In this document: positions 33,525-42,133 of the stretch, piece by piece | How positions within the stretch are numbered: the stretch's first letter is position 1 | Layout of the letters: each line of letters opens with the position of its first letter | NCBI RefSeq assembly: GCF_014649795.1 | Contig: NZ_BMTS01000001.1 | Location: 124,001 to 188,000 of the forward strand | Source: Streptomyces melanogenes | GTDB lineage: Bacteria; Actinomycetota; Actinomycetes; Streptomycetales; Streptomycetaceae | Direction: 5' to 3' | DNA length: 64,000 nucleotides | Notes under the pieces: model-generated | Databases searched by the model: none | Seen by the model: only the letters and a program-made list of their open reading frames with translations | What the model was told of the DNA's origin: nothing | Program-made: the position numbers and the translations under genes

Positions 33525-34622
33525 TCACGTCCGGGTAGCGCGGCCGCAGCCCTTGTCCGTCCGCTGCTCCAGGGGCGTGCTGCGGTCGTACGGATCGATC
33601 GCGGGGCCATCACCGGCGCCGGTGTCCTGTCCCGAGCCGAACACCGGGTTGAGGTAGCCGTTCGGTGCGCCGCAACCGCCGTTGGTCATGTCGAGTTTGT
33701 ACGAGACGAGGGAGAACGTTCCCGGCTCGGTGATCACCTTCGCGGGATTGTCCCAGCTCACCACGACCTCGCGCCGCACGATCGTACGCTCGACGTCGTC
33801 GCTGCCTGCGGCCGCGCGCACGACCGGGTATACGTACGTGATGTCGGTGGTCACCTGCAGAGCGCCGCGCTCACCTTGCTGATACGTCATGCGGCCCCGC
33901 GTCTTCACCACGTCCCCGACGAGACGTGTACGCGTCTTGTCGAACCGGCTGAAGAGCAGCAGCGGGTCGTTCTCCTTGCTGGGTGTGCGGAACGCGGTCG
34001 ACAGGTAGTCCTGGACGTCCTTCTGGTGCGGGTTGATCCGGGCGATCGCCTTGGTGGGGTGATCGCCGCGCAGCACCGCCGGATCGAGGCTGGCGGCGGT
34101 GAGGAAGTCCCGGGTGCGGCCGAGGGCCTGTGCCACCTCCGCCGTACTCATCCACCCGGTCGCCTTGGCCTCGGGAACCGTAATCCCGGCGGCGTTGTCG
34201 GCCCAGCGTGCCGCGGGCGATCCCCTGAACGGTTGGTCGAGGGTGGGCCGCTGCGCAGCCGGTGTGGGCGGTGCCTGGTCGGGGCGTCCCGACTCGGCGG
34301 CAAGGGGGGTGTCGGACTGCGCGTCGTCGCCGAACAATCCGACGACACGCCCCGGCATCAAGGCGACGACCAGCAGGGCGATCGACGCCAGGAAGCCGAC
34401 GACGTACCACCCCTGCTTCTTCCGCCTCGGGCGGGCCGGTGTGTGGCTGCGCCACGCCTGCGGCGACTCGGGTTCCTCGCGCAACCGCTGCGCCACCACG
34501 CGGGCCCGCGCGGACGGCTCCTTGGGTGCATCCGCCACGCCATCGGCGGACTCCCGCAGAAACCGCTCCCACTCCTCGTCGGGCACCGACGACCCGTCGC
34601 CGTGCTCCGCAACCCCGCTCAC
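33525..34622 (-). CDS. Single-span membrane protein of unknown function
   Basis: A 365-residue protein with an acidic cytosolic N-terminus (DEEWERFLRESADG), a basic stretch (RPRRKKQGW), one membrane helix (YVVGFLASIALLVVALMPG) and a large outer domain. The outer domain includes TAEVAQALGRTRDFLTAASLDPAVL and DYLSTAFRTPSKENDPLLLFSRFD. This layout recurs in streptomycete hypothetical membrane proteins. GTG at 34622 has AGGGGGAA about 6 bases upstream. The TPR membrane gene lies 153 bases upstream on the same strand. No function can be assigned. Confidence 0.65.
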   Translation of the reverse strand: MSGVAEHGDGSSVPDEEWERFLRESADGVADAPKEPSARARVVAQRLREEPESPQAWRSHTPARPRRKKQGWYVVGFLASIALLVVALMPGRVVGLFGDDAQSDTPLAAESGRPDQAPPTPAAQRPTLDQPFRGSPAARWADNAAGITVPEAKATGWMSTAEVAQALGRTRDFLTAASLDPAVLRGDHPTKAIARINPHQKDVQDYLSTAFRTPSKENDPLLLFSRFDKTRTRLVGDVVKTRGRMTYQQGERGALQVTTDITYVYPVVRAAAGSDDVERTIVRREVVVSWDNPAKVITEPGTFSLVSYKLDMTNGGCGAPNGYLNPVFGSGQDTGAGDGPAIDPYDRSTPLEQRTDKGCGRATRT

Positions 34623-34775
34623 GCCAGTTCCCCCTGCATCACCGGCCGCCCAGGCCCTCCCCGGCGGCCCGCCCATGGTCGCACAGCGGGTTGCGGGTGT
34701 TGGTCATCGGTTCGGGTGCTCGGCGCACGTCGAGGAGGTTGGTGCCGCTCGGATTCCGTTACGGCGCCCGATCCC

Positions 34776-36287
34776 TCAGACTTCCGGCTCGGTGCGCTCC
34801 ACGCCGCCTCGGTGCAGCACCGCTTCCCGGGCCCGCCGGGCGGCTCCCTCGGCCACGCTCCGGCCGGTGCCTCGGTCGGCGACGATGACCATGCCCATGC
34901 TGCCCTTGTCGGCCCAGCCGCATGCCACTTCGGGAACGCTGACGGCGGGTTGGTACGTCACGCACTTCATCCAGCCGCCGTAGCGGCCCGGTTCGGCGTT
35001 CCACTCGACGCTGACGGTCAGGCCGGATGCCTCCAGGCCGTGGCGCAGCTCGTCGAGGAGGTCGGGGGTCATGGCGTGGAAGTCGCCCGTCGCGCCGAGG
35101 ACGATGAACGCCGTCCGGCCGAGCTCCTTGTTCCCGTATACGTAGGCGAACGTCTCGTGCGCCACGCCCGCGAAGTTCGCCTTCAGCTGGTCGGCCATGC
35201 CTTGCTGGACGGGTGTCAGCTCCAGCCTGTCCAGGCGGCCGAGGCTCGCGGGCGCGGCGACCGTGTAGTGGGGGTAGTCCCGGTACTGGATCTGCGACCA
35301 GGTCACGGAACCGGCGGCCGCGCCGATGGCGGTGGCGAGGACGAGCGCGCGGGTGATGCGGTCACGTGGGGTGGGGGCCGGTACGGGCGGCAGCACCGGG
35401 AAGGTGAGGTCCTGCGGGGTGTGGGTGGAGGTGGTCGAGGTGTGTGTCCCGGCTCTGCGTCGAGCCCCGCGCAGTACAAGGTGCAGGACGGCCGACGGGA
35501 GGAGCGGGAGTGCGGCGGCGCATGCGGCCCACGCCGGGAGGGGGACCGCGGGTACGGCGAGGAGTATCGCGGCGTAGGCCACCCAGGACATGAACGTGCT
35601 CGCCAGTGGGTGTACGACCATCAGGCGCAGCGGACCCCGGCCCGGCCGGACCAGCGCGTCCAGGGTTTGGGTGAGCACCGCGAGGCGTTCGTCCTCGGGG
35701 CGGGCGCCTGCCTGGATCCGGGCTCGGTCCGCGGCCGTGCGGGGGGTGGGGGAGAGCTTCAGCACCAGCCGCGCGTCGTGGCGCTGCACTCGGGCGGGCT
35801 TGGGTACGCCCTTGCCTCCGGCAGCGCGCTCGGCCCGGAGCGCCTGGACTGAGCCCGGGGCCAACTCGCGGATGCGTGCGGCGAGTTCGGGGCCCCGGCG
35901 GTGGCGTCCGGGGCGTTCCAGGTAGTCGGCGTTGAGGCACAGTTCCGCGTAGGCGGACAGCAGATCGATGTCGTCGGGGAAGGCGTCCAGGCCTGCCCGG
36001 TATACGGCCTCGGCGCGGTCGTCGTGGTGGTCGTCGCCTTCGGCGGCGTGTGCGCGGCCGAGGACGGTGTAGAGGCGGGCGGTGGGCCGTACGCCGGTGT
36101 CCAGCGCGCGCTGGGCGGTTTGCCGGGCCTCGATGAGCCGCCCCTGCTGTAGCAGGGTCTCGGCCTCCTCGACTGCGGCGGCGGTCGCGGTGTCGGCCTT
36201 CGCGTTGGTCGCCGTCTCAGACGCCGCTTCCGCTTCCGCTTCCGCTTCCGCGCATGCCGAACTGCCTTCTTGCCCCTTGACCTGCAT
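34776..36287 (-). CDS. TPR-containing membrane protein of unknown function
   Basis: A 503-residue protein. The N-terminal part has TPR-like helices (AVEEAETLLQQGRLIEARQTAQRAL, RLYTVLGRAHAAEGDDHHDDRAEAVYRAGL, DIDLLSAYAELCLNADYL). Two hydrophobic spans follow (STFMSWVAYAAILLAVPAVPL and AACAAALPLLPSAVLHLVL), then a third (ITRALVLATAIGAAAGSVTW) and a C-terminal outer domain with GRTAFIVLGATGDFHAM. ATG at 36287 follows GGGTGGGG. Codons 2-20 include an AEAEAEAEA run encoded by four tandem CGCTTC hexamers on the plus strand. It is divergent from an AraC gene. Confidence 0.65.
   Translation of the reverse strand: MQVKGQEGSSACAEAEAEAEAASETATNAKADTATAAAVEEAETLLQQGRLIEARQTAQRALDTGVRPTARLYTVLGRAHAAEGDDHHDDRAEAVYRAGLDAFPDDIDLLSAYAELCLNADYLERPGRHRRGPELAARIRELAPGSVQALRAERAAGGKGVPKPARVQRHDARLVLKLSPTPRTAADRARIQAGARPEDERLAVLTQTLDALVRPGRGPLRLMVVHPLASTFMSWVAYAAILLAVPAVPLPAWAACAAALPLLPSAVLHLVLRGARRRAGTHTSTTSTHTPQDLTFPVLPPVPAPTPRDRITRALVLATAIGAAAGSVTWSQIQYRDYPHYTVAAPASLGRLDRLELTPVQQGMADQLKANFAGVAHETFAYVYGNKELGRTAFIVLGATGDFHAMTPDLLDELRHGLEASGLTVSVEWNAEPGRYGGWMKCVTYQPAVSVPEVACGWADKGSMGMVIVADRGTGRSVAEGAARRAREAVLHRGGVERTEPEV
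36225..36248. repeat. Four tandem CGCTTC hexamers inside the TPR membrane gene
   Basis: Four perfect copies of a 6-bp unit encode alternating Ala-Glu in the N-terminal tail. Being a multiple of three, copy-number change would lengthen or shorten the tail without a frameshift. Confidence 0.8.
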
Positions 36288-36310
36288 GATTCCCCACCCT
36301 GTGAACGCCC

Positions 36311-36382
36311 GAACGGTTCGATCAGAATTCCGTTCAGTGGGCAACTATTGTTGCTGCGCGGTGGGGCGGTCAACTGGGTTGA
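36311..36382. promoter_or_regulatory. Cluster of inverted repeats upstream of the AraC gene
   Basis: Three small perfect inverted repeats lie in the 189-bp divergent gap: GAACGG/CCGTTC at 36311-36335, GCAAC-TATT-GTTGC at 36341-36354, and TCAAC-TGG-GTTGA at 36370-36382. One or more may bind the AraC-family protein. Confidence 0.3.
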
Positions 36383-36476
36383 TCAGTGGTCAAGGCTGGC
36401 TCGGGGCGCCATCCCCGCAAGGCCGCCGACCAGCTTCAGGGAAGCAGGCGCCGGGCCACGGGTACGCTGGCAGCCG

Positions 36477-37271
36477 ATGCCGGAACCCCGCCAACCCTCA
36501 CCGCCCTTACCGACGCCCGGGGCACCACCGGCGGAGGTGCCTCGTGGTGCGGCCTGGATCCCGCACGGCTACCACCTCGACGCCCACTCCCACACCCACG
36601 GCCAGCTGGTGTACGCCGCCGCAGGAGCCTTCGCCACCACGACCGAACGCGGTACCTGGATCGCCCCGGCGAACCGGGTGACGTGGACGCCGCCCGGATT
36701 CGACCACTCCCATCGCTTCTACGGCCGAACCGACGTCCGCCTGCTAGACATCCCCGTCGACCTGTGCGGCGAACTCACCGCGTACCCCGGTGTGTTCGAG
36801 GTGAGCCCGCTGCTCCGGGAGGCACTCCTGGCGTTGACCGACCGGCCGGAGTTCCGCCCCGGGGCCGACCGGCGGCTGCTCACGGTGGTGGTAAACGAGC
36901 TCGCCGAGGCCCCCGAGCCGTCCCTTCACCTGCCCGAACCGCGCGACGACCGGCTGCGAGCCGTAACCGCCCTCCTGCATGCCGATCCCGGCCGGACCGC
37001 GACCCTGGCTGCGTTGGGGCGGACGGTGGGGGCGAGCGAGCGGACGTTGAGTCGTCTGTTCCGCACCGACCTCGGTATGAGCTTCCACCATTGGCGCACT
37101 GTCCTGCGCATCCATCACGCCCTGGTGCATCTCACCAACGGCCGGTCGGTCACCGACACCGCGATGGAGTGCGGTTGGTCCAACCCCTCCAGTTTCATAG
37201 AGGCGTTCACCAACATCGTGGGTCAGACCCCGGGCCGCTACCAGGCCGATCTGCGCGGCGAGGTGCCGTAG
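36477..37271 (+). CDS. AraC-family regulator with cupin sensor
   Basis: A 264-residue activator-type regulator. The N-terminal cupin has HGYHLDAHSHTHGQLVYAAAGAFATTTERGTWIAPANRVTWTPPG, the usual AraC cupin entry. The C-terminal pair of helix-turn-helix units is RTATLAALGRTVGASERTLSRLFRTDLGMSFHHW and SVTDTAMECGWSNPSSFIEAFTNIVGQTPGRYQ. ATG at 36477 starts just before the cupin. The flavin monooxygenase gene follows 121 bases later on the same strand and is its likely target. The effector is unknown. Confidence 0.88.
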   Translation: MPEPRQPSPPLPTPGAPPAEVPRGAAWIPHGYHLDAHSHTHGQLVYAAAGAFATTTERGTWIAPANRVTWTPPGFDHSHRFYGRTDVRLLDIPVDLCGELTAYPGVFEVSPLLREALLALTDRPEFRPGADRRLLTVVVNELAEAPEPSLHLPEPRDDRLRAVTALLHADPGRTATLAALGRTVGASERTLSRLFRTDLGMSFHHWRTVLRIHHALVHLTNGRSVTDTAMECGWSNPSSFIEAFTNIVGQTPGRYQADLRGEVP

Positions 37272-37392
37272 CCGTACACCGTTCCCACCTTGGCGGCTTT
37301 CCCGTATTCGCTGGCTGTTTCCCGGTTGGGGGAAGTCGCGGCGCGGCTCACAGTGAAGGGCATACAGGCGGAGCGAAGGGGGAGACGGACAC

Positions 37393-38565
37393 GTGATGGA
37401 TACAGGTGAAAGCACAACGGTCGTCATCGTGGGAGCCGGGATCGCCGGACTCACGCTCGGCAATTTGCTGTTGCGCAACGGCATCGACTGCGTCGTTGTG
37501 GAGAAGCGCAGCCGGGCATACGTCGAGCGGAGGCAACGGGCCGGAACGATCGACGCCCGAGGGGTGCGTATGTACCGGGAGTGGGGCCTCGAAGAGGTGG
37601 TGGAGAGCTTCTTCTCCTCGGAGATGATGGGTTTCCGGCTCGACGGCGAGGAGTTGCCGCTCGTCTTCGGCGGGGACGACACCGACGACATCGCCTTCTG
37701 CCCGCAGCAGGTCCTCGTACGCAATCTCACGGAGGTCTTCCTGCGCGACGGCGGCGACCTCCGGTTCGAGGCGGCCGACGTCCTGCTCGAAGGCATCGAC
37801 GGTGAGCGCCCGCGTGTCCGATACCGGGACGCGCTCGGCTCGACGAAGACAGTCGACTGCGACTACATCGCTGGCTGCGACGGCCACCACGGCGTGAGCA
37901 GGGCCTCCATCCCCGCAGGCGTCCTCACACGCCACGCTCATGAGTACGCGTACGCCTGGCTGAGCGTCCTGGTCGACGTGCCGGCCGATCCCGCAGCCAT
38001 GGCGATACACTCCCGCGGCATGGCCGGGCTGATCCCCCGTGGCACGAACGCCAGTCGGCTCTACCTCCAGTGCCCGGCCGACGACACCCTCGCGCAGTGG
38101 CCGGACGAACGCATCTGGAGCGAGCTGGAAGCCCGCTTCGGCACTCCCGTCTCGACCGGCCCGATCCTCGACAAGCGACTCGTGCCGCTTCGTAGCGTGG
38201 TGTACAGCCCTATGAGTTACGGCAGGTTGTACCTGCTCGGAGACGCGGCGCACCTCGTCCCACCCATGAGCGCGAAGGGGATCAACCTCGCCCTGAACGA
38301 CACCGAGGTGTTCGCCCGAGTCGTCATCCGCCGGGCGAAGGAGACCGATTCGACCCTTCTCGATGCCTACTCGGAGACCTGCCTGCGCCACATCTGGAAC
38401 TATCAGGCGTTCGCGGTCTGGATCACCGAGCTGATGCACAACGCCGGAGACGCCTCCTACGAAGGGGAGTTCCGTCGCCGGATCGCCCGAGCGGAACTGG
38501 AGCGCATGCTCACCTCGCGGACGGCGAAGCGCCTGTTCGACGAGTTCATGGCGGGCGTGAACTAG
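37393..38565 (+). CDS. PobA-like FAD-dependent aromatic monooxygenase
   Basis: A 390-residue flavoprotein hydroxylase closely patterned on 4-hydroxybenzoate 3-monooxygenase. It has VVIVGAGIAGLTLGNLLL (FAD), RRQRAGTIDARGVRMYREWGL, DYIAGCDGHHGVSRASIP (the DG motif) and RLYLLGDAAHLVPPMSAKGINLAL (the GD motif). From memory of Pseudomonas PobA, the residues that hold and deprotonate the substrate seem changed: Tyr201 to Met (residue 203 here), Ser212 to Ile and Tyr385 to Phe. Arg214, Arg220 and Tyr222 appear kept. The substrate may therefore not be 4-hydroxybenzoate. GTG at 37393 or ATG at 37396 follows GGAG. An AraC regulator precedes it. Confidence 0.85.
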   Translation: MMDTGESTTVVIVGAGIAGLTLGNLLLRNGIDCVVVEKRSRAYVERRQRAGTIDARGVRMYREWGLEEVVESFFSSEMMGFRLDGEELPLVFGGDDTDDIAFCPQQVLVRNLTEVFLRDGGDLRFEAADVLLEGIDGERPRVRYRDALGSTKTVDCDYIAGCDGHHGVSRASIPAGVLTRHAHEYAYAWLSVLVDVPADPAAMAIHSRGMAGLIPRGTNASRLYLQCPADDTLAQWPDERIWSELEARFGTPVSTGPILDKRLVPLRSVVYSPMSYGRLYLLGDAAHLVPPMSAKGINLALNDTEVFARVVIRRAKETDSTLLDAYSETCLRHIWNYQAFAVWITELMHNAGDASYEGEFRRRIARAELERMLTSRTAKRLFDEFMAGVN

Positions 38566-38658
38566 GGACTGGGAGGCTGTGCGCGCGCGGGGACCGCCTG
38601 TGCGATCTCGCCCGGGTCTGTTGGCCTGGGGGTCGAGATCCTGTGCGGGACGGCGGAT

Positions 38659-39060
38659 TCAACGCCCAGTGCCATGGTCGTCGGAGTCGAAGCGGCGTCG
38701 TGCGGTGTCGATTTCGTCGAGGTAGCGGCGGGTCCAGGCGCACATGCCGTTGACCGTGTCGCGTAGCGCCGCGCCTGCCTCGGTGAGGCGGTAGTCGACG
38801 CGGGGTGGCACCGTGGCGTACACGGTTCTGTGCACCACCCCGTCGCGTTCCAGCCCGCGCAGAGTCTGAGTGAGCATTTTGTGGCTGATGCCCTCGACCT
38901 CGCCTCTGAGCTCGGTGAACCGCAGCGTCCGCGTCCCCAGGACGTTGATGACGAGCAGTGCCCACTTGTTGGCCACCCCCGAGAAGATCTCGCGGGCGAG
39001 GGAATGGGCGCGTGTCACATCCGCGTCGTCGGGGACGGGTTGGGGCTGCTCGGTTTCCAT
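38659..39060 (-). CDS. HxlR-family transcriptional regulator
   Basis: A 133-residue winged-helix regulator. The HxlR signature is present: GVANKWALLVINVLGTRTLRFTELRGEVEGISHKMLTQTLRGLERDGVVHRTVYATVPPRVDYRLTEAG. HxlR proteins respond to aldehydes, quinones or redox stress. It lacks the extra N-terminal Cys seen in redox-sensing members. ATG at 39060 follows GAGAGGAA. It is divergent from the small VOC-like gene at 39157, its likely target. Confidence 0.92.
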   Translation of the reverse strand: METEQPQPVPDDADVTRAHSLAREIFSGVANKWALLVINVLGTRTLRFTELRGEVEGISHKMLTQTLRGLERDGVVHRTVYATVPPRVDYRLTEAGAALRDTVNGMCAWTRRYLDEIDTARRRFDSDDHGTGR

Positions 39061-39156
39061 GAGGTTCCTCTCTCACCGAAAAGTGCGTTCTTCCACGCCC
39101 GAGGCTACGCACCTACGGTTCCAGAGAGCCGGCAAGAGACTTGAGAGGGCAAGGCC

Positions 39157-39534
39157 ATGACCATCCTGAGGACCTACGCACGCCTGTGGACCGACGACCT
39201 CGACCACGCACTGCCCCTGTTGGAGGAACTCACGGGCGAGCAACCCCACTTGCGTCTGGATTTCCACGCGGTGGGCCTCGCCGCCATCGGCAACTTCCTG
39301 GTGATCGCGGGCTCGGCCGAGGAGCGAGCGAAGTACGAGCACGCCTCCGCCACCGTCGTCGTCGACGACCTCGACGCCCTCCAGGAGACGCTGGTGTCGG
39401 CCGAGGCGACCATCACGACCCCCGTAACCGATGGCCCGACGGGGCGGTTTCTCTACGCCCGCCATGCGGATGGAGCGGGCGTGGAGTACGTCGAGTGGAA
39501 CAGGGAGCTGGTTGGCAGGCTCATCCGCGCGTAG
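39157..39534 (+). CDS. Small VOC-fold-like protein
   Basis: A 125-residue protein with the shape of a glyoxalase/dioxygenase-superfamily protein: TILRTYARLWTDDLDHALPLLEELTG, then FHAVGLAAIGNFLVIAGSAEE, then SATVVVDDLDALQETLVSAEATI, ending RHADGAGVEYVEWNREL. Metal-binding His/Glu residues are not obviously in place, so catalysis is uncertain. ATG at 39157 follows AGGGCAAGG. It is probably controlled by the divergent HxlR regulator. Confidence 0.7.
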   Translation: MTILRTYARLWTDDLDHALPLLEELTGEQPHLRLDFHAVGLAAIGNFLVIAGSAEERAKYEHASATVVVDDLDALQETLVSAEATITTPVTDGPTGRFLYARHADGAGVEYVEWNRELVGRLIRA

Positions 39535-39605
39535 GCCCTGATACGGCGAGGGCGGATGGACGGTCCTCACGTATCGGAAGATGCCTTTGGACGGGTCGGG
39601 TCGGG

Positions 39606-40865
39606 TCAGGGGCGGTCGACGGGGGAGGGGCTCGTGGCCCGGGGGTCGGTGCCGCTGGTGCGGGCCGGGGTAGGGGCCGCGACCGTTACGACCTTCGTGT
39701 CGCGCCGGATCAGCCGGTGACCCAGCTCGCCGATGAGCAGGCCGGTGGCGATGATCGCGGCTGCGGGGAGGCCGAGGTGGTTTACGGACACCACGTCGTC
39801 CAGGAGGAAGCCGCCGACGATGGGGGCGAGGGAGACACCGATGTAGTTGGCGGAGGAGCTCAGGGAGATCGAGAGTTGGGAGGCGGCGGGGTTCACGCCG
39901 ACGAGCCGGTGCTGGATCGGGACGAGCATGGCCCATCCGCACGCGCCCCAGATAACGACAGCGATGAACGCCGATACGAGGTGTCGGCTGCTCCAGGGGG
40001 TGGTGAGGAAGACGAGGACGGCTGTGACGCCTGCGGTGTTGATGACGATGCGGCTGCCGAATGCGTCGGTGAGGCGGCCGGCGAACAGGTTGCCGACCAC
40101 GGCGGCGGCGCCCCAGGTGAACAGGAGCCAGGCGAGGGTCGTGCCGTCGCCGCCGGTGGCCGGTCGGAAGACCTGGCTGACGTAGGTGTAGAGGACGAAG
40201 AGACCGCTGTAGGCGACGAGCAGCAGGAGCAGGGTGAGGGTGATCCGTGCGTCGGCGAGCGGGGAGAGGCGCTGCTTGAAGGGGACGGCGGGTGGGCGGG
40301 GTATGGCGGGCAGCCCGATGAGTACGGCGATGGCGGCGAGTGCGCCGACGGCGGCGACGAACATCATGGTGCCGCGCCAGTCGGTGATTCCGCTGATGGC
40401 GGTGCCGATGGGGGAGCCGAGGGCGGTGGCGGCGCTGAGCCCTCCGAAGAGGATCGACAGTGCGGTGGCCCGCTTCTCGGGCCCGGCCAGGGCGACGACG
40501 GCGCCTGCGGCGGTGGGGGTGAACATGGCGCCGCCGAGCGCCGCCACGACGCGGAAGGCGATGGCGGTTTCGAAGGTGGGGGCGAGGCCGGTGCCGATGT
40601 TGCCCGCGACGAAGACGGCCAGCCCGCCGATCAGCAGTGCTTTGCGGGATGCCCGGCCGGCGACCGAGGCGATCACCGGGGACAGGATGGCGTAGGCCAG
40701 GGCATAGGCGGTGATGAGTTCGGCGCTGGTGGGGACGTCGACGTGTAGGTCTTCGGCGACGCTGGGCAGGATGCCGGCCACTACGAAGCTGTCGGTGCCG
40801 ATGGCGAACATGCCGATGGCGAGCGCGACGAAATGGAGGTTGAGGCGCTTGTCGGTTGGTGTCAT
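39606..40865 (-). CDS. MFS drug/sugar efflux transporter (DHA1, AraJ/Cmx type)
   Basis: A 12-span major facilitator of 419 residues. It starts RLNLHFVALAIGMFAIGTDSFVVAGILPSVAEDLHV, the usual first helix of DHA1 exporters. The loop 2-3 motif region is VAGRASRKALLIGGL, and motif C-like GGLSAATALGSPIGTAISG lies in helix 5. The C-terminal tail (TVAAPTPARTSGTDPRATSPSP) is polar. ATG at 40865 has GAGGAA 8 bases upstream. It is divergent from the CGNR zinc-finger gene. A proton-driven exporter of small compounds is most likely; the substrate is unknown. Confidence 0.88.
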   Translation of the reverse strand: MTPTDKRLNLHFVALAIGMFAIGTDSFVVAGILPSVAEDLHVDVPTSAELITAYALAYAILSPVIASVAGRASRKALLIGGLAVFVAGNIGTGLAPTFETAIAFRVVAALGGAMFTPTAAGAVVALAGPEKRATALSILFGGLSAATALGSPIGTAISGITDWRGTMMFVAAVGALAAIAVLIGLPAIPRPPAVPFKQRLSPLADARITLTLLLLLVAYSGLFVLYTYVSQVFRPATGGDGTTLAWLLFTWGAAAVVGNLFAGRLTDAFGSRIVINTAGVTAVLVFLTTPWSSRHLVSAFIAVVIWGACGWAMLVPIQHRLVGVNPAASQLSISLSSSANYIGVSLAPIVGGFLLDDVVSVNHLGLPAAAIIATGLLIGELGHRLIRRDTKVVTVAAPTPARTSGTDPRATSPSPVDRP

Positions 40866-40906
40866 GGGTTGTTCCTCGGTAGGAGCCTTGGCCGAGAACT
40901 CGGGGT

Positions 40907-40993
40907 CTAACGGCAAAGGTGTTGGCTTTCCGTTGTAGATCGGTCGGCGTGACGGTACGTCGAGTCACGGCAAATCTCAACTGATACCGTTAG
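40907..40993. promoter_or_regulatory. Inverted pair of CTAACGG sites between MFS and CGNR genes
   Basis: CTAACGG at 40907-40913 and its reverse complement CCGTTAG at 40987-40993 mirror each other in the 132-bp divergent gap. Flanking CAAC bases at similar distance extend the match, so each gene has the same element facing it. TACCGT at 40985-40990 could be the -10 box of the CGNR gene, giving a leaderless start at 40998. Probable shared operator of the CGNR protein. Confidence 0.4.
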
Positions 40994-40997
40994 GGAC

Positions 40998-41588
40998 GTG
41001 GACGCCGTCGAACGATCTCTCTCATCGCAAGGGCCCGCCCCCGGCGAGGCCGATCACTGCTCGCTGGCCCTGGTCAACACCGAGTTCGAACTCCCCGGTG
41101 GGCCCTACGAGGGGCTGCCCGACGGGCCGGCTGCGGGCCGGTGGCTGCGAGAGCGCGGCCTCGGCCCGGTGCGGTCGGTGACGGAGGCGGAACTGCGGCG
41201 GCTCAGGCTGCTGCGCGAGGCCACGAGGGCGATCTTCAGCGCGCACATCGCGGGCGAGCGCCCGGCGGAGCAGGCCCTGGAGTGCTACAACGACGCGTTG
41301 GCTGCGGCGCCGGGCGTACGCGAGTTGGCCTGGAGCGTGACGGGCCCGCGACTGGCCGTGGGGGAGAGGCCGGGAACGCGGATGGAGGCGGTGCTCACGC
41401 AGTTGGCCGAGGACGGGGCGGACCTGCTGACCGGGGCGTCGGCCGCGAAGCTGTCGGCCTGCGGAGCGCAAGGCTGCACGCGCCTGTTCATCCGCTCGCA
41501 TGCGGCTCGACGCTGGTGCTCGGACCGCTGCGGGAACCGGGTCCGGGCGGCGCGGCATTATGCGGAGCGTGACCGCAGTACGAAGTGA
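40998..41588 (+). CDS. CGNR zinc-finger (ABATE-domain) regulator
   Basis: A 196-residue putative transcription factor. The N-terminal ABATE domain begins ALVNTEFELPGGPYEGL and includes EAELRRLRLLREATRAIFSAHIAG. The C-terminal zinc finger has C-x4-C-x-R-LF in SACGAQGCTRLFI, then RRWCSDRCGNRVRAARHY, the CGNR signature. Such proteins usually sit beside the gene they control, here the divergent MFS exporter. GTG at 40998 fits the domain start; the message may be leaderless. Confidence 0.87.
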   Translation: MDAVERSLSSQGPAPGEADHCSLALVNTEFELPGGPYEGLPDGPAAGRWLRERGLGPVRSVTEAELRRLRLLREATRAIFSAHIAGERPAEQALECYNDALAAAPGVRELAWSVTGPRLAVGERPGTRMEAVLTQLAEDGADLLTGASAAKLSACGAQGCTRLFIRSHAARRWCSDRCGNRVRAARHYAERDRSTK

Positions 41589-42133
41589 TGTACGGGGGCC
41601 GGAAGCTTCCGGCTCCGCTCTTCGGGGAGAGGTCAACGGAGCGGTCGCGCACCTCGCGCGCACCGGGATCTCGTGATCCTCGGACGTTGGGATCGCCGAG
41701 TCCCAGAGTTTCCAGCACGACGCGGCCGGTGCCCCCCACGAGCGCCTGCAGCTGATGAGTTGCCGGATCTTCCCGCGCGTCGGCAGGAAGGACCCACAAG
41801 GCGCGTCTCGTACTCCAGCGTGACTTCGCGATCTACGTGCTGGAGGGGGGCGGAGGGCCGCTGCCGGTAGCGGCTGCGAGGTGCCGGAGCTTGGTGGCTT
41901 GTGCGCCAGTTCGACCAGTGCGGGAGTGTGTTCAGGGCTGTGATCGGCGGGCTGAAACAGTGCGCCGATCAGGCGGCGGATCTCTGGGGCGGTCAGGCCG
42001 ACCGGGTCTCCGCTTCGGGCGGGGCGGTTCGGATTCGCACGTCTGGTCGGCCTCGCGCAGTCGACTGCCGCGGCACGGAACGCGTCGCGTCGGTGCGGCG
42101 TTGCTCCGTTGGCTGTGATGTGTGGCGCCTATG
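41589..42133. other. 545-bp stretch without an intact gene
   Basis: No complete coding region is convincing here. The right half (about 41850-42060, minus strand) translates as a decayed transposase C-terminus, described separately. The left part (41589-41850) has no recognisable feature. GC is high but codon-position bias is broken, in keeping with gene decay. Confidence 0.5.
41850..42060 (-). pseudogene. Transposase C-terminal remnant (frameshifted)
   Basis: Read on the minus strand, GDPVGLTAPEIRRLIGALFQ continues with PADHSPEHTPA. After a one-base shift the text becomes WSNWRTSHQAPAPRSRYRQR. This matches the end of actinobacterial DDE transposases, which run LTVPEIRRLL, then WSxWRRxHQARARxxHYRRR. 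No upstream catalytic part, start codon or terminal inverted repeat is visible. It is the tail of a dead insertion sequence; the family cannot be fixed. Confidence 0.5.

Noticed and set aside
36225..36248. Hexamer run as a phase-variation switch
   Set aside because: Six-base units inside a coding frame cannot shift the frame; at most they change tail length.
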